A DNA stretch of 64,000 bases from Anthostomella pinea. Taxonomy: Eukaryota; Ascomycota; Sordariomycetes; Xylariales; Xylariaceae. Positions within the stretch are counted from its first letter, which is position 1, and every line of letters begins with the position of its first letter. Positions 1 to 10,110 of this stretch are shown here, piece after piece. The DNA is taken from contig CAUWAG010000012.1 in the NCBI GenBank assembly GCA_963556695.1, positions 4,650,001 to 4,714,000 on the forward strand, given 5' to 3'. The position numbers and the translations under genes were made by a program. The notes beneath the pieces are model-generated. The model made no database searches. It saw nothing but the letters and a program-made list of their open reading frames with translations, and was not told where the DNA came from.

Positions 1-2049
1 CCGGCTTCTTGCCCGTGGCATAGAACTCCAGACGATCCTCGACTTGGCCTCTGAGGACTTCGCCGAACTTCGTGGATGGGTGCTCTGAGAAGTTATCAAT
101 TCTCGACGCGATCGAAGCCTAGCAAAGCCATTAGTTAAAGGCACCTAGGTACTTGGTAGGCAATAGAAGAAGCTGACCTTGTTGGCCAAATATCTGGAAA
201 TGCGACCCTTGTCCTTCTGAGCGGCACGGCCGATGAATGAGGAGTGATAAATCAACCCGAACTTGGGTGTGTTGCTTTTGGCTAGAAGTTTGTTAGCCAC
301 GAAACTGTCTTCGACCACCGAGGATAGACCAACTCTTGAGTGCACTGCGACATCATGGTTAGTAATGGCTCTTTCAGGATTGGCAAGTGGTTAGGAACTA
401 TTGGGGATGCGTATGCAGTGCCCTTATGGCCAAGCTGTCTCCATAGCAGCAGTTTCTTCCCCGTTCGTGATGCTCTGGGTTAGAGCAGCCTCATAATGGA
501 TTGAAGCCACGGTCCATCCCAAGATAGAAACTCCCATAGAAAGGGCAAAATTCCCGAGAGTTAACAGTTGGGTAGGAAAAATTGGTTACTTACCGGAAGA
601 GTGCTTTTTCAGCGCCGAGAATCTGGAGGGTGCTGGCACTGTTGTAATGTTAGTAACAACTCACGAAAATGTTGCTGGGTATTGCGCAGTTCAGTGCTGT
701 GGAGTGAGAAGAGATGGAAAAGGGGGATGGGTAGCCAATGAGGTGACAGGACGAAAGGAATCGGAGGCAGATGGGGATGTTACTCACGGATACTTGGCCA
801 GGTTGGTCAATGACTGTAACATCTAGAGTCAGCATTTGTGCTTTTGAGATACAAGACGAGTACTCGGGAGATCCGGTCGTGTATCAGGGATTACGACTGC
901 CGATATGAGGAAGGGCGGAGGCCGACAACTGGAGGCTACTCACGCCGGCTTTCTGGATGAGCCTGGCAGCAACGACCTCTCCGATCAACGTCGCCAGGTT
1001 AGGAGCCACAGTACTCATCTTCTCCACGAGGTAGCTGTACAGGCTTCGGCGATATTCCACCAGTTTCACGACCTTTCCACTGAACGTTTCGATGTTGGTC
1101 ATGTCGACTACAATGAAGGGTTAGCTCAAATTAGGGTTCCCGTGATTTCGACGGTGTGGAAACAACGCACCATCCGAGATGTCTCTGCCCATGCTGATCT
1201 TGGCGGCATCAACGATCGCTTGCGCCTTCTCTTCATCTTCGTTGACGATGCCCGCCAGCTCGTGGAAGTCTTTGTCGCCCAAAGTCGTCTTATCACCAAT
1301 GAAAAGAGCGAGCTTGGCGTAAGTGAGATTATCCGAAGCAATGGCGTACAGTTCTGGGAAGTGCCAGCCGTACCACTCCCGAACTTTTTGGGAGAACAGA
1401 TTGACACCCTTATCCAGGGAGTCGAGTACGGCTATAGCACGTATGATGTGGTTGTCGTTCTTGTGCACGTTGAACTTTACCTTCGCTCTCGAGAAGGCGT
1501 GTCCAAGACCCAACTGTGCTCGTTCTTCGTCGCCCTCGGTGAGGCCCTTCAGCAGCTTCGGTGCGTGCAGGCGGACACCTCGGAGGAGATCGGCTACCAC
1601 CTCGCTCGTATCGCCGGTCTCGCACTCGACGCCAGGGAACACAGCGCGAATAGATCCTGCCAGGTTCTTGTCGGCCACTCCCAGCACAACCTTCTGTTTC
1701 TTCGCCTGCGGGATGTTCAACTCGATCGCAGACTTGAGGTAATCGGACATCATGCCTTCGGAAACCATGTGGATTTGCTGCAGCACAATCGCGAGTTAGC
1801 CCCGTGTCGACACCAGCTTGGCGTGAACATGAACATAGCGCCAGCTTGAGTACTGACCTCAAGAGCGTCGGCCGCGTTTCTCCAGGGTGCGAAGTGCACG
1901 AGGGTGACCATCTTGCCGAACTTGGACAGATCGGCGGAGGCGGCTGCGACTTCCTTCTGGTGCAGGGCGACGACATTCTGCTGGTGGACGACCTTGAAGA
2001 TGGCATAGCCGACCGCTGCTTCATGCAGCAGGTAATCTATGCTGGCCAT
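1..2049 (-). CDS. NOP56: NOP56 box C/D snoRNP core protein (partial, runs off left edge)
   Basis: Core protein of box C/D snoRNPs, which 2'-O-methylate pre-rRNA in the nucleolus together with NOP58, fibrillarin and SNU13. The start is the ATG at 2049 ([20 protein letters not shown]). Eight exons keep frame exactly: 2049-1858, 1777-1171, 1107-944, 813-788, 638-594, 344-334, 281-178 and 118 to beyond 1. Visible family blocks are the N-terminal NOP5NT region, [12 protein letters not shown], the coiled coil, and the Nop domain from [10 protein letters not shown] through [18 protein letters not shown] to [10 protein letters not shown]. The K-rich tail lies outside the window. The codons for ALKT need the 11-nt exon at 334-344, preceded by an ACTAAC branch point and CAG acceptor and followed by a GTTGGT donor. 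About 422 residues are present. The next gene diverges from it. The family call is near certain; each junction is a hand prediction. Confidence 0.95.
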
Positions 2050-2501
2050 GGTGCGCGCGTGGGTGCAGGTGGTGGTTCGGTGCGGTTGTTGCGAAGTGGG
2101 ACATGAGGTTGAGGTATGTATCTGGTGGTCCGAATTTTTTCAATTCTCTGGAAGCTCTGCAGTCCCACTTTTGATTGTCTGACACGCACCTCTTATCGTC
2201 GACGAGGGCCAGACCAATTGACCAAGGTTCGCAGCAAACCCCAGGTCAGATGTGGCTGCACGGCTTCCTTGATTGTGGCTGGTTTTGATTTGTGTGGCTT
2301 GCGGCCGGCTCCAGCACCGCACCGACCAGACCTTGCAACATTGCGCTCATTCGATCATGTCGGTCACCCACGTCAAGTGTTGAGACACAGCGTTTTGCTT
2401 GTCGTATATCGGCTTCGATAGAAACATTCGACGACCCACAAGCTGCATCAAGACTGAGAAGTCTCAGTGACCGTATCAGAGTGGCCGACCGGAAAGCCAG
2501 T
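2050..2501. promoter_or_regulatory. Divergent intergenic region between NOP56 and the metallo-hydrolase
   Basis: About 450 bp separate the two divergent start codons and must hold both promoters. I see no tRNA or transposon here, and no convincing TATA box. Part of the right half may belong to an unrecognised upstream exon of the hydrolase. Confidence 0.4.
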
Positions 2502-4048
2502 ATGGAACAGGCTCGCCGTTCTCTGGACGATGGATCTATCGTCAGGCAGGAAGACATCGACAATGCTAGCCATCTGACTGCCGCTCAAAGCACTAATCTC
2601 GGTAATGCTCTCAGCAGAGCATGGGGCCTGTACAAGGAGACTTCCCAAGGCCGTAGTGAACAGGACTACCGCCGTGATATTCTGGAGCGCACGAGCGATA
2701 GCATTAGGATCTCTCTGCGAAAGCCCAACATCAGCTCGTTCACGACCAAGCGAACCAGCCCGACTACTTTCGTGATCCAGGAGCGAGACGCTTACAAAGA
2801 GCATCCGCTTATTTATGCGAAGCTACATCCGAAAGCGGATGTAGTTGTGTTGACTGATACTGGGTGTGACGAGCCTGATGAGCAGCATAAGACTGGTATG
2901 TACCTGCTTTTGCTTATGCTCTCTAATCAAGCCTCCCCGTCTCGTCACACTCCATGCGGTCGAGACAGTCCTGTAGTACGATCGCGGCATAAACGCAATA
3001 CCATGTAGAGATGCGTCGGAAAGACGCGGTATCCCTTCCCAGTCATGAGCTTCATACAGAGATCTACTTGGGTTCCATAACCTCCCCAGTGCACCATTAT
3101 CCTACAACTTTTCGCTTACTGTACCAAATAGCCCGCTACATCCATCTTCGCGAGTATCTCGAGCATTGCCCAGTCTCAGCGAACCATGACAAACCCATCA
3201 ATCCAGACGGCAAACGCAGATACATCATCATTCAGACGCACTGCCACTACGACCACACCTTCGGCATCCCGCAATTCTTATCCTCTCATGGCATCGAAAT
3301 TGTGGCCTCAGCCGCCGGCAGAGACTTCTTCGAGTCCGACCTCACCAGAAATGGCGAATTCGAGCACACAGGCAGACCGACACCTGACTACCAGGTCAGC
3401 AAATGGGCGGAAGCCTTTGAGCAGCTCAAGTATCCCTTCCATCAGGTCGACGAGGATAGGCATGTCGAAGTTGATATGGGGATGACGGTCCTTCATACGC
3501 CTGGGCACACGCCGGATGAGCTCGCCTGGTACGATCACGAGGAGATGCATCTCTATGTGGGAGATAGCTTCTACCGTGAAGGCGAGGACGGTTTGCCTAT
3601 TATCTTTCCCGTGAAGGGAAGTTTGATCGAGTGGGTATTCTCGATGCAGAAGCTTGCTGTTTTTGTGCGAGGGGAGAATGCTCGAGCCGCCTCCGTCGTC
3701 GCCACCTCTGAGCAAACCACGGAGAGCGATGAGGACGACTGGGTCCACATCCCACAACCAACCAAAGCGCGAAGAGTGCTCGTCTCCTGCGCGCACCAAA
3801 CATACGCCGTAGACAGCGCAGACGTCCTCGCAGAACTCGAAGCTTTCTCTTTTCAATGCTTTATTGGCAAGGTGCCTGTCGTCGACTCCCAGACCTTGCG
3901 AGGTGAAACTTTCGACACTTGGAGGGAGAAAGGAGACGATAGGACGCCGATGAGTATTCAAGCGCCGAGGAGGTTGATGGAGGAGGCTAGGAAGTTCTTT
4001 GGCAGTAGACCTGGTGATGCGTCACGGATGCCGTTCGTGTGGGAATGA
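2502..4048 (+). CDS. Metallo-beta-lactamase-fold hydrolase
   Basis: Probable zinc-dependent hydrolase of the metallo-beta-lactamase superfamily; substrate unknown. The model is 2502-2895 joined to 3132-4048 (436 aa). The donor GTATGT and an acceptor after AAATAG keep frame and restore a block ending in YIHLREYLEHCP. Zinc-site elements visible are THCHYDH (HxHxDH), HTPGHTPDELAWYD, the aspartate in YVGDSFY and a late histidine in VSCAHQTY. The segment TFVIQERDAYKEHPLIYAKLHPK followed by TDTGCDEP is the usual start of the fold in this fungal group. The roughly 75 residues before it look unlike the family, so an upstream exon or a later start is possible. 2502 is the first ATG in frame; the more distal opening at 2292 is GTG. 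It diverges from NOP56 across about 450 bp. Confidence 0.8.
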
Positions 4049-4489
4049 GAGTGTAAGAGCGGCATGCCAGCTAATGATTGATTGATTGTATTTAACGTGG
4101 GGGATCGCTCCTCAGTAGTGCAAACCACGCCTCCCAGAGCCTCTGCATCGCAGGGTTGTGGAGGATTCAAGATAATAAGTACAGTCAGTCCCGCTCACGA
4201 GCCCATCCCCGTTGTTGCGGCTGTATGACTTTGGGGTCATCTATCTGGTCCCTCAAGAACAGCTATCTATCGGGGGCAGATTGATGAAAAGAACTTGCTC
4301 TTCTCAACAAATCTTGCCCATTCCGTGCTCCTCTCCCCTAAGTATTGTAAACAGGCTGCCCTAGGCGAGTACCTGAGCAATAGTCAGTTTTTCTTAAGCC
4401 TCTTACAAAAGAAAATGTGTTGTGGTGTTTTCTTCTCACCGCAGCTGCAGTGGTCATTCGAGTCTGTATGCCCAAAACGTTCATGATAT
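4049..4489. other. Intergenic, no gene seen
   Basis: Contains the 3' flank of the metallo-hydrolase gene and the approach to the LINE remnant. The only open frames are short, and none shows a recognisable domain. Confidence 0.5.
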
Positions 4490-6480
4490 CTAGCAAAATC
4501 GCCATGTCCAGATCTGGCTGCTAGAAGTCTGTATAGAGTGCTCCTTTTAAAAGATATAAGGTCCCTTTTAGTTACTGCATGCGAGTATACTTCTTGATAC
4601 CTAGGTTCTGATTGGTTTTTTTATCATTAATCGAATTCTTTCTTGCCTTTCTTTTTAAGATCTCTCTTTACCCAAGAGATTGTGAGAAGGTTCGTCGCGT
4701 CCGTTTCTAGCATGGCACCCTCTTTTGCTAATGTGTCAGCAACTTCATTACTATTGATATTTCTGTGTCCAGGAATCTGTGACGGCTGTGGCGGCCTGCA
4801 CAGACCTTCCCACATGACAAGTGGATACCTCCCAATAGGGGAAGGATCTGACCAGAGGATCCCCTTAAAGGGGCAACCTCCCACTGTACCTATCTCTCTC
4901 TCTCTCTTCCTTTCCTCTCTAGTCTTGATATTCTCGTCAATAGAGTAATAGCTGCTTGCTGCCGGCCATGTCCCAGCTCCTCAGTACGCTCGCCGTGACA
5001 GAATCCACTTGACGGTCACTCCAGGAGTGTGTGCTGTGGCGAGTTCTTGGAATCGTAGAAAAATGATATGTGATGTCTCGGATAGAGTCCTATTGAGCCC
5101 ATCTACCACTGACGTGTTGTCCAGGCAGACATATAGCTGTTTTCTCATCCAATTGCCCTGGCTATTGCAAGACCTTAGAGAGCGCCATGGACTTTAGTAT
5201 CTATTACTTCTGCTTGTAGAAGTCTGTCCTTTTTCTGATATACTTCTTGTGTAGTGCCGCCTTTCCTGATAGTGTAACCCCATCCAGTGCGGGTTGTGCC
5301 TTGGTTGTCCAATTGTGATCCATCCGAGTAGATGACAAGGTCAGTGTTCACGTTTTTCCCCCGTAGCCATTGCTTGAAGAGCTCTGTTTCTTTGTCTTTG
5401 TCCTTGCGGATTGGGGGCTTCTTTCATGATGGCTTGGTAAGTGTTAGTCTCTGGAAGTCAGGGACTAGTTGGAAGCTCTTTTGTAGCCTTGTTGGTTCTT
5501 TGCGAGCTTGTATTTGGAGCCTGCCAACAAGAGGGTGTCTCTGGTCTATTTGTCTGAGTCGAAGGCCATGACATCGTCTTATTGACTCAGTAAGAACTCT
5601 TATTAAGAGAATCTGTGATTCAAAGTGTAAGATATGTCCAGGGTGTGTTTTTTAGACTGGCAAGATAGCCCTGATCACTGTTTGTAGTACAGTATCTATT
5701 GTTCCAAGAAGCCCTTTAATGCGACATGCTGATGTCCTACCTAAGCTCCCAACTTTTTTGATTCTGGGGTATCAGGCCTCCAAGCCGTGTGTAAGAATAG
5801 GGATGACATAAGCTTTTACAGCCCTCCTGGTTGATTTTACTGGAAGTCCTTTGACTGTGTTGTATAATCCTCGAAGGTGATTTATTACCTTATTAGCTTT
5901 CTTGGCCCAGTGGGAAACGTGATCTTTGAAGTTTAGTTTTCTATCCAGGAGGACACCTAACCATTGTATGGAGTCCTTTACTGTTATGTTCATTGTCCCG
6001 TGGCGGACCGGAGGATTATCTGAGTTCTTTTTCCGTAAGAAGTGCATGACCTCGGTTTTGTCGGGGTCAAATTTCAATAGCGTTGCTGTGTCTCCATTGA
6101 TTGAGCAAATAAAGATTTTTAGAAGCCTCTTTGGCTGTTTCTTTAAGGTTTTTTATAATGCAGAGAGTCGCTAGGCCGTCTGCGTATCTAAAGCGTCTCC
6201 TTTTCATACCGAGCCGGGCACAGATTGGCTCTGTATACAGCGTATAAAGGTTTGGAGAGGCTGGTAAGCCTTGTGGTAGCCCACAAGTGAGAGCTTTTAT
6301 GTCAGTCGGCATGCCAGCTAATGTTTTTGCTTTGTAGCTATATAGTACAGTGTTTTCGGAGGTGGACAATATATTTCCGACATAAGAAATGATCATAACA
6401 CCTTGCAGTGCTTACAAGCAGCTAGAAACTGAAGTCTATGCCCTCGTTTTAGACATTATAAAGAATAAACGGAACTGAGC
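4490..6480 (-). mobile_element. Decayed Tad1-like non-LTR retrotransposon (LINE), 5'-truncated
   Basis: Remnant of a non-LTR retrotransposon read right to left. At 6396-6067 the frame carries reverse-transcriptase blocks: CGLPQGLPASPNLYTLYTEP (the GxPQGxxxSP block) followed by FRYADG, where active enzymes have YADD. At 6077-5772 the RT thumb-like stretch reads KFDPDKTEVMHF, SIQWLGVLLDRKLNFKDHV and KAYVIPILTHGLEA. Around 5340-4700 lies an RNase H domain: LVIYSDGSQ near 5338-5312 and, towards the 3' end, IPGHRNINSNEVADTLAKEGA. The frame is broken by stops between these blocks, and the endonuclease and gag-like parts are missing. Tad1-clade elements in fungi commonly have an RT-RNase H order, which fits. 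The element cannot move by itself. Outer limits are approximate. Confidence 0.85.
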
Positions 6481-7019
6481 ATTTAACCTTGACTTTTTAA
6501 CTCAGATGTCTTCTCTAGAGTCGCGTGCTTCCTGGGATGATGATGACCGTGTTATAAACCAATCAGCCTGCTTTCACGGGGGCATGGAATATGCGCACCA
6601 TTCTGCCGGCCTCTTGGTAGGGTTGGAGAAACGGTGGATTCCGAATCGACGGTCAGGTTTTGTTACCTACGGCCGCGATGCACCGCACTGGCCGCCTGAT
6701 GCCATCTGGAGAACGTAGAAATGCACCGAGTCCCAACCTCCGCAGGCCAGAGGAAAACCGACTGGGGAGCGTCGACGCGGACTGGACTTCTGCTGTTATA
6801 ATCCCGAAGCACGGCTGGGAGCTCATTCTCAGAGTGGTCACCGTGAGAGGTATGTCACTGTATCAGCCAGATCAACCAGAGGGAATTTCGCTGTTGGAGA
6901 TGGGAATGCAAAACGTTCGGGACCCTGTCATCGTCTCATCCCCGGAGAGCTGAAGCCCGGGGAAAGGGTATTGGTGACCACATGTTGCATGGTTTGAAGT
7001 TGTTAGATACTCGCACGAA
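6481..7019. other. Intergenic, no gene seen
   Basis: Lies between the LINE remnant and the first inverted-repeat element. Short overlapping open frames on both strands have no recognisable domain. Confidence 0.4.
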
Positions 7020-7346
7020 TGATGTCACGTGTGACGGTGCACAGCTGTATCCACCTGGTTGGATGCTGAGTCATCAGGTCACGTGTAGATTAGATAAGAA
7101 GACCAGGACCATATGTGCTACAGCCTCGGCTGTACGCATGTCACGATGCCTGCGGCGTTGTGTGGGAATCTGGTGTTGTATTCCGAAAATAACAAGGTGA
7201 GGAAGGAAAGGGAAGCCAGGAAGGTGGTGTGCGCAGCACACACCTTAAGTGGTGGTCCCGTTCCTTCCTTATCTAATCTATGCGTGACCTGATGACTAAG
7301 CATTCATCCATCCAGGTGGATATGGCTGTACACCGTCACAACGCAC
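7020..7346. mobile_element. Inverted-repeat element (about 325 bp) with ~80-bp arms
   Basis: The arm at about 7021-7105 matches the reverse complement of about 7262-7345. Both contain the blocks TGACGGTG, ATCCACCTGG, GTCATCAGGTCACG and TAGATTAGATAAG with scattered substitutions. The short core holds a further near-palindrome around 7226-7246. There is no coding capacity. This is the layout of a MITE or fold-back element. I could not fix a target-site duplication, so the outer ends are approximate. Confidence 0.7.
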
Positions 7347-7520
7347 ACCTGTTCCTTTTCTTCAACCTTGGTCATTCTGGTAATCAACATCCGTGTATTC
7401 AACAGAAGTCATAATGGAACCTATCAGGGCAAAGAAGAACAAAGTTGACGTCATATACAATAGGGGGCGAGACACAATTTTAATAGGCTGTAGACCCTGT
7501 TAAAACAACCAAAGTTACTA

Positions 7521-8169
7521 GAGGATGCTCGGACCAGGTGCACCTTTTAAACGCAAGCATTCCAAGGGCTTAAAAACCAAGACTTAGTTAAAACTTTAAC
7601 TTGGTTGTTTTATATGTAAAACCTTACTTTTCGACCTTTAATAACTTAATTAATTTATAATCGTATAAAGTATCGAAATATATCATTTTTAATGGTATCG
7701 GATCATCAGAGTCAGAACATGGGGGTGATGATCGGTCTAGTGCGTTGCGTTTTATCCATGGGTCTGGGAGACCAATCTAGTACTAAATACACACCAAAAT
7801 ACAAAGATGTACCCATCTCCAGCCAAAGATCCCTTGTCTATCACCAATGAAAGCCACCTTTCCTAGTGCTTTCATCCCTTTATTCTGCCAAGGTGCCTGC
7901 TTGACCCCTTGTCAGCTGGCAGCCTCCCTGACTGCCACCATACTGCCACCACAATCCTCACAAATGGGTTTTAAATCTATTTTTTTTTAAATCTGGATTT
8001 TTAATCGTAAAACTCAAAATGTCGATTTTTTAAAATTTTCTCGACCGTTAATCCGTGCGCCGCTACCAAAACTATATAAGAAATAACCAAGTCAGAGTTT
8101 TAATTAAGTCTTGGCTTTTAGGCCCTCTAAGCGTCAGCAAAGAAGGTGCACCTGGTCCGAACATCCTCT
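7521..8169. mobile_element. AT-rich inverted-repeat element (about 650 bp)
   Basis: The left arm starting GAGGATGCTCGGACCAGGTG at 7521 is repeated inverted at the right end near 8169 (GAGGATGTTCGGACCAGGTG on the minus strand). Similarity continues for roughly 90 bp on each side, through a block reading CCAAGACTTA.TTAAAACT. The core is strongly AT-rich, unlike the flanks, and contains weaker inner inverted repeats. No protein is encoded. It fits a non-autonomous DNA transposon that has drifted or been mutated to AT. Candidate TA or CT dinucleotides flank it, but no clear target duplication is visible. Confidence 0.75.
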
Positions 8170-8221
8170 CATAGGTACCTTAGACGCGGTCTTGATCTTA
8201 TAGTGATCATGCCAGTAACTT

Positions 8222-9580
8222 ATGCAAACAGCCTCTAACATTAGACATCGCAATCACCATCATCCAACATCTCATGGGAAGGAACTTGCAAACGTGACGC
8301 CAGTCATAAGATTCTGCCATATGGGGGCGGCGACAGAGGCGTCTTCACGTCCAGTTTTTGGCGAACTCGACAGCAACATCACGCACTCCGGTCCGGCCAA
8401 AGACGCGAACGAAAAGGTGTCAACCGCCCAGAGTAACGTTATAACACTCGCCCCAGCGACGCGACCGTTTTCTTTACTGCCCAGAGGCAAAAAGCGCAAA
8501 GCCGAAGAAGATCCGCTCTCATTTCTTGACATCAGCGATGAGGACCCACGACTCGCCCGCGTCACAGATGACTGCAATGCCCTACGCCGGAAAGTCTGGG
8601 ACTTCCTCGAAGCCGAGTCCAAGCCTGTCTCTTATATGTCAATTCTTCTGAGAGTGCGATACAGCGCACTCCAACGCTTCTTGTCGCAGTGGGGCTCGAA
8701 CGAGGGGCTCTTCAACCGCGTGCGCGAGAAAGCTTTCCGCTTCTTCAAGAAGCGCGAACTAGCCGGTTCCCCGATGCCCATCAATAGTGTCGACAAGGAT
8801 AAGGAAGCAGCGCTGCTGGATGTCAGCGGCGTCGAAATTGCGAAGGGGTTTAGGAGGAAGATCGAAGTTTACGACACATGTGACGATGTCCGCTCAAAGC
8901 TCATCTCCTACTTGACGAAGCCCCACGTCAGCCGCGAAGGCCTTATACAGAGCCTGAATGAGCATGGATGCCTCCCGGGAAAGGAGAGGGTTACACTGGA
9001 AACATTCATCCGATTCCTCTGCAAACACGGGCCGACCGAGGGCAATAGGAGTGCCGTCTTCTACGCTGGTTACGTATTCTTCGAGAAGATGCGCATCCGC
9101 GACGGTAAAGAGAAAAGCAGATTTCGGTTGAAGATGGAAGAGGCATGGCCCAGAGGGGTTGACCTGAATATGAAGGGCTTCAGGAACGAGAGACACTACG
9201 ATCATGACTTGCCAGAGATCGGCCAGGATGAGTTCGGCCGAGTCACGACTTACTGGCGGTTTGGCGGCGGCATCATGACAGCGGAGAATATCGATGGTAT
9301 AAGAGTGACGGGCAGGATAGCGGACGACGAAGAGTTTTGTTGGGAGAGCGGTGATGATGATTATCCGCTATATCGCAAGACGATGGACTGGAAGGAGGCC
9401 GACGAGAGGGCTGGTCAGTGGCTTGATTACGGGAACGAGATTGACTGGATGCTTTCGCGCAACATACGCGAAGCAGAAGCAGGAGCAGGAGAAGAATGCA
9501 GTGATGACGGCGACTCGGTGGACGATGGCCAGACAGAGAAGGATGCTACAGAGAGCCCCGCTGAGCTAGGTACTCAGTAA
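8222..9580 (+). CDS. Fungal orphan protein with a duplicated helical unit (DUF7726-like)
   Basis: Single open frame of 452 aa with no introns. After a low-complexity N-terminus (a basic RGKKRKAEED patch near residue 95 could be a nuclear signal) there are two similar units. One begins CNALRRKVWDFLEAE and ends FRFFKKRELAG; the other begins CDDVRSKLISYL and ends YVFFEKMRIRDG. Each is a short helical block with a conserved Cys at its start and an aromatic FF(K/E)K signature at its end. This resembles the fungal domain I know as DUF7726, whose function is unknown to me. The C-terminus is acidic and rich in D, E and S. An internal ATG near 8321 could be the true start. It lies just right of an inverted-repeat element. 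No function is proposed. Confidence 0.7.
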   Translation: MQTASNIRHRNHHHPTSHGKELANVTPVIRFCHMGAATEASSRPVFGELDSNITHSGPAKDANEKVSTAQSNVITLAPATRPFSLLPRGKKRKAEEDPLSFLDISDEDPRLARVTDDCNALRRKVWDFLEAESKPVSYMSILLRVRYSALQRFLSQWGSNEGLFNRVREKAFRFFKKRELAGSPMPINSVDKDKEAALLDVSGVEIAKGFRRKIEVYDTCDDVRSKLISYLTKPHVSREGLIQSLNEHGCLPGKERVTLETFIRFLCKHGPTEGNRSAVFYAGYVFFEKMRIRDGKEKSRFRLKMEEAWPRGVDLNMKGFRNERHYDHDLPEIGQDEFGRVTTYWRFGGGIMTAENIDGIRVTGRIADDEEFCWESGDDDYPLYRKTMDWKEADERAGQWLDYGNEIDWMLSRNIREAEAGAGEECSDDGDSVDDGQTEKDATESPAELGTQ

Positions 9581-10110
9581 GGAACTCAACTCGCGTAAAT
9601 GCCAACACTGGCTGAGACGACCAATGTCAAGATAGTTGTATTCTGATCTGAATTTCCGGTGAAATGATCGAAGAGTGTGCTGTCCTGTCCGCGGGCTTGT
9701 ATCCTCAAAATGTAGTTGTAGTGACGCCTTGATAGTAGAAATATTGTTTGACAAGTCTGATGGTAATTTGCGTATATGCTAAATGCGCCGGCTCTATCGT
9801 TGATCACGCATGGAAAACGTTTCAGCACGACAATTGGCTTTGATTAATCACGGTCTGATGTGTAAAATTGGTTTGAATATCGTACACATCGGGGATTCAT
9901 TTCTTGAAAGCTTTTATGATTACACCGAATCCTCACATTCTCCATGCTGTACACAAGGCTGTATTATTTGTTATACATGCAACAAACACCTGAAATAAGC
10001 AGATTTTGCTGTCCATCGCACACTTGTTGCTTATTCCGGGTGGTAGGGGGGGGGGGCTTATTCCATAGAGATGATACCCCTCCTGATGATTTTTTCAGGT
10101 TGTGACACTC
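9581..10110. other. Intergenic with an 11-G run
   Basis: No gene seen. An uninterrupted run of 11 G lies at 10046-10056, flanked by two copies of GCTTATTCC. Similar blocks occur inside the MITE family described at 12509, so a relict copy is possible but unproven. Confidence 0.4.

Noticed and set aside
905..1849. 314-codon open frame on the plus strand
   Set aside because: Antisense shadow of NOP56 exons 2 and 3; no domain, while the opposite strand is clearly NOP56.
2448..2804. Minus-strand frame opposite the hydrolase N-terminus
   Set aside because: No domain, and the plus strand carries a continuing gene.
2292..3008. Extended start of the metallo-hydrolase at 2292
   Set aside because: The first codon is GTG; fungal nuclear genes start with ATG, so 2502 is the first usable start in this frame.
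9985..10075. A fifth MITE copy near the 11-G run
   Set aside because: Only two short GCTTATTCC blocks match; no TIR found.
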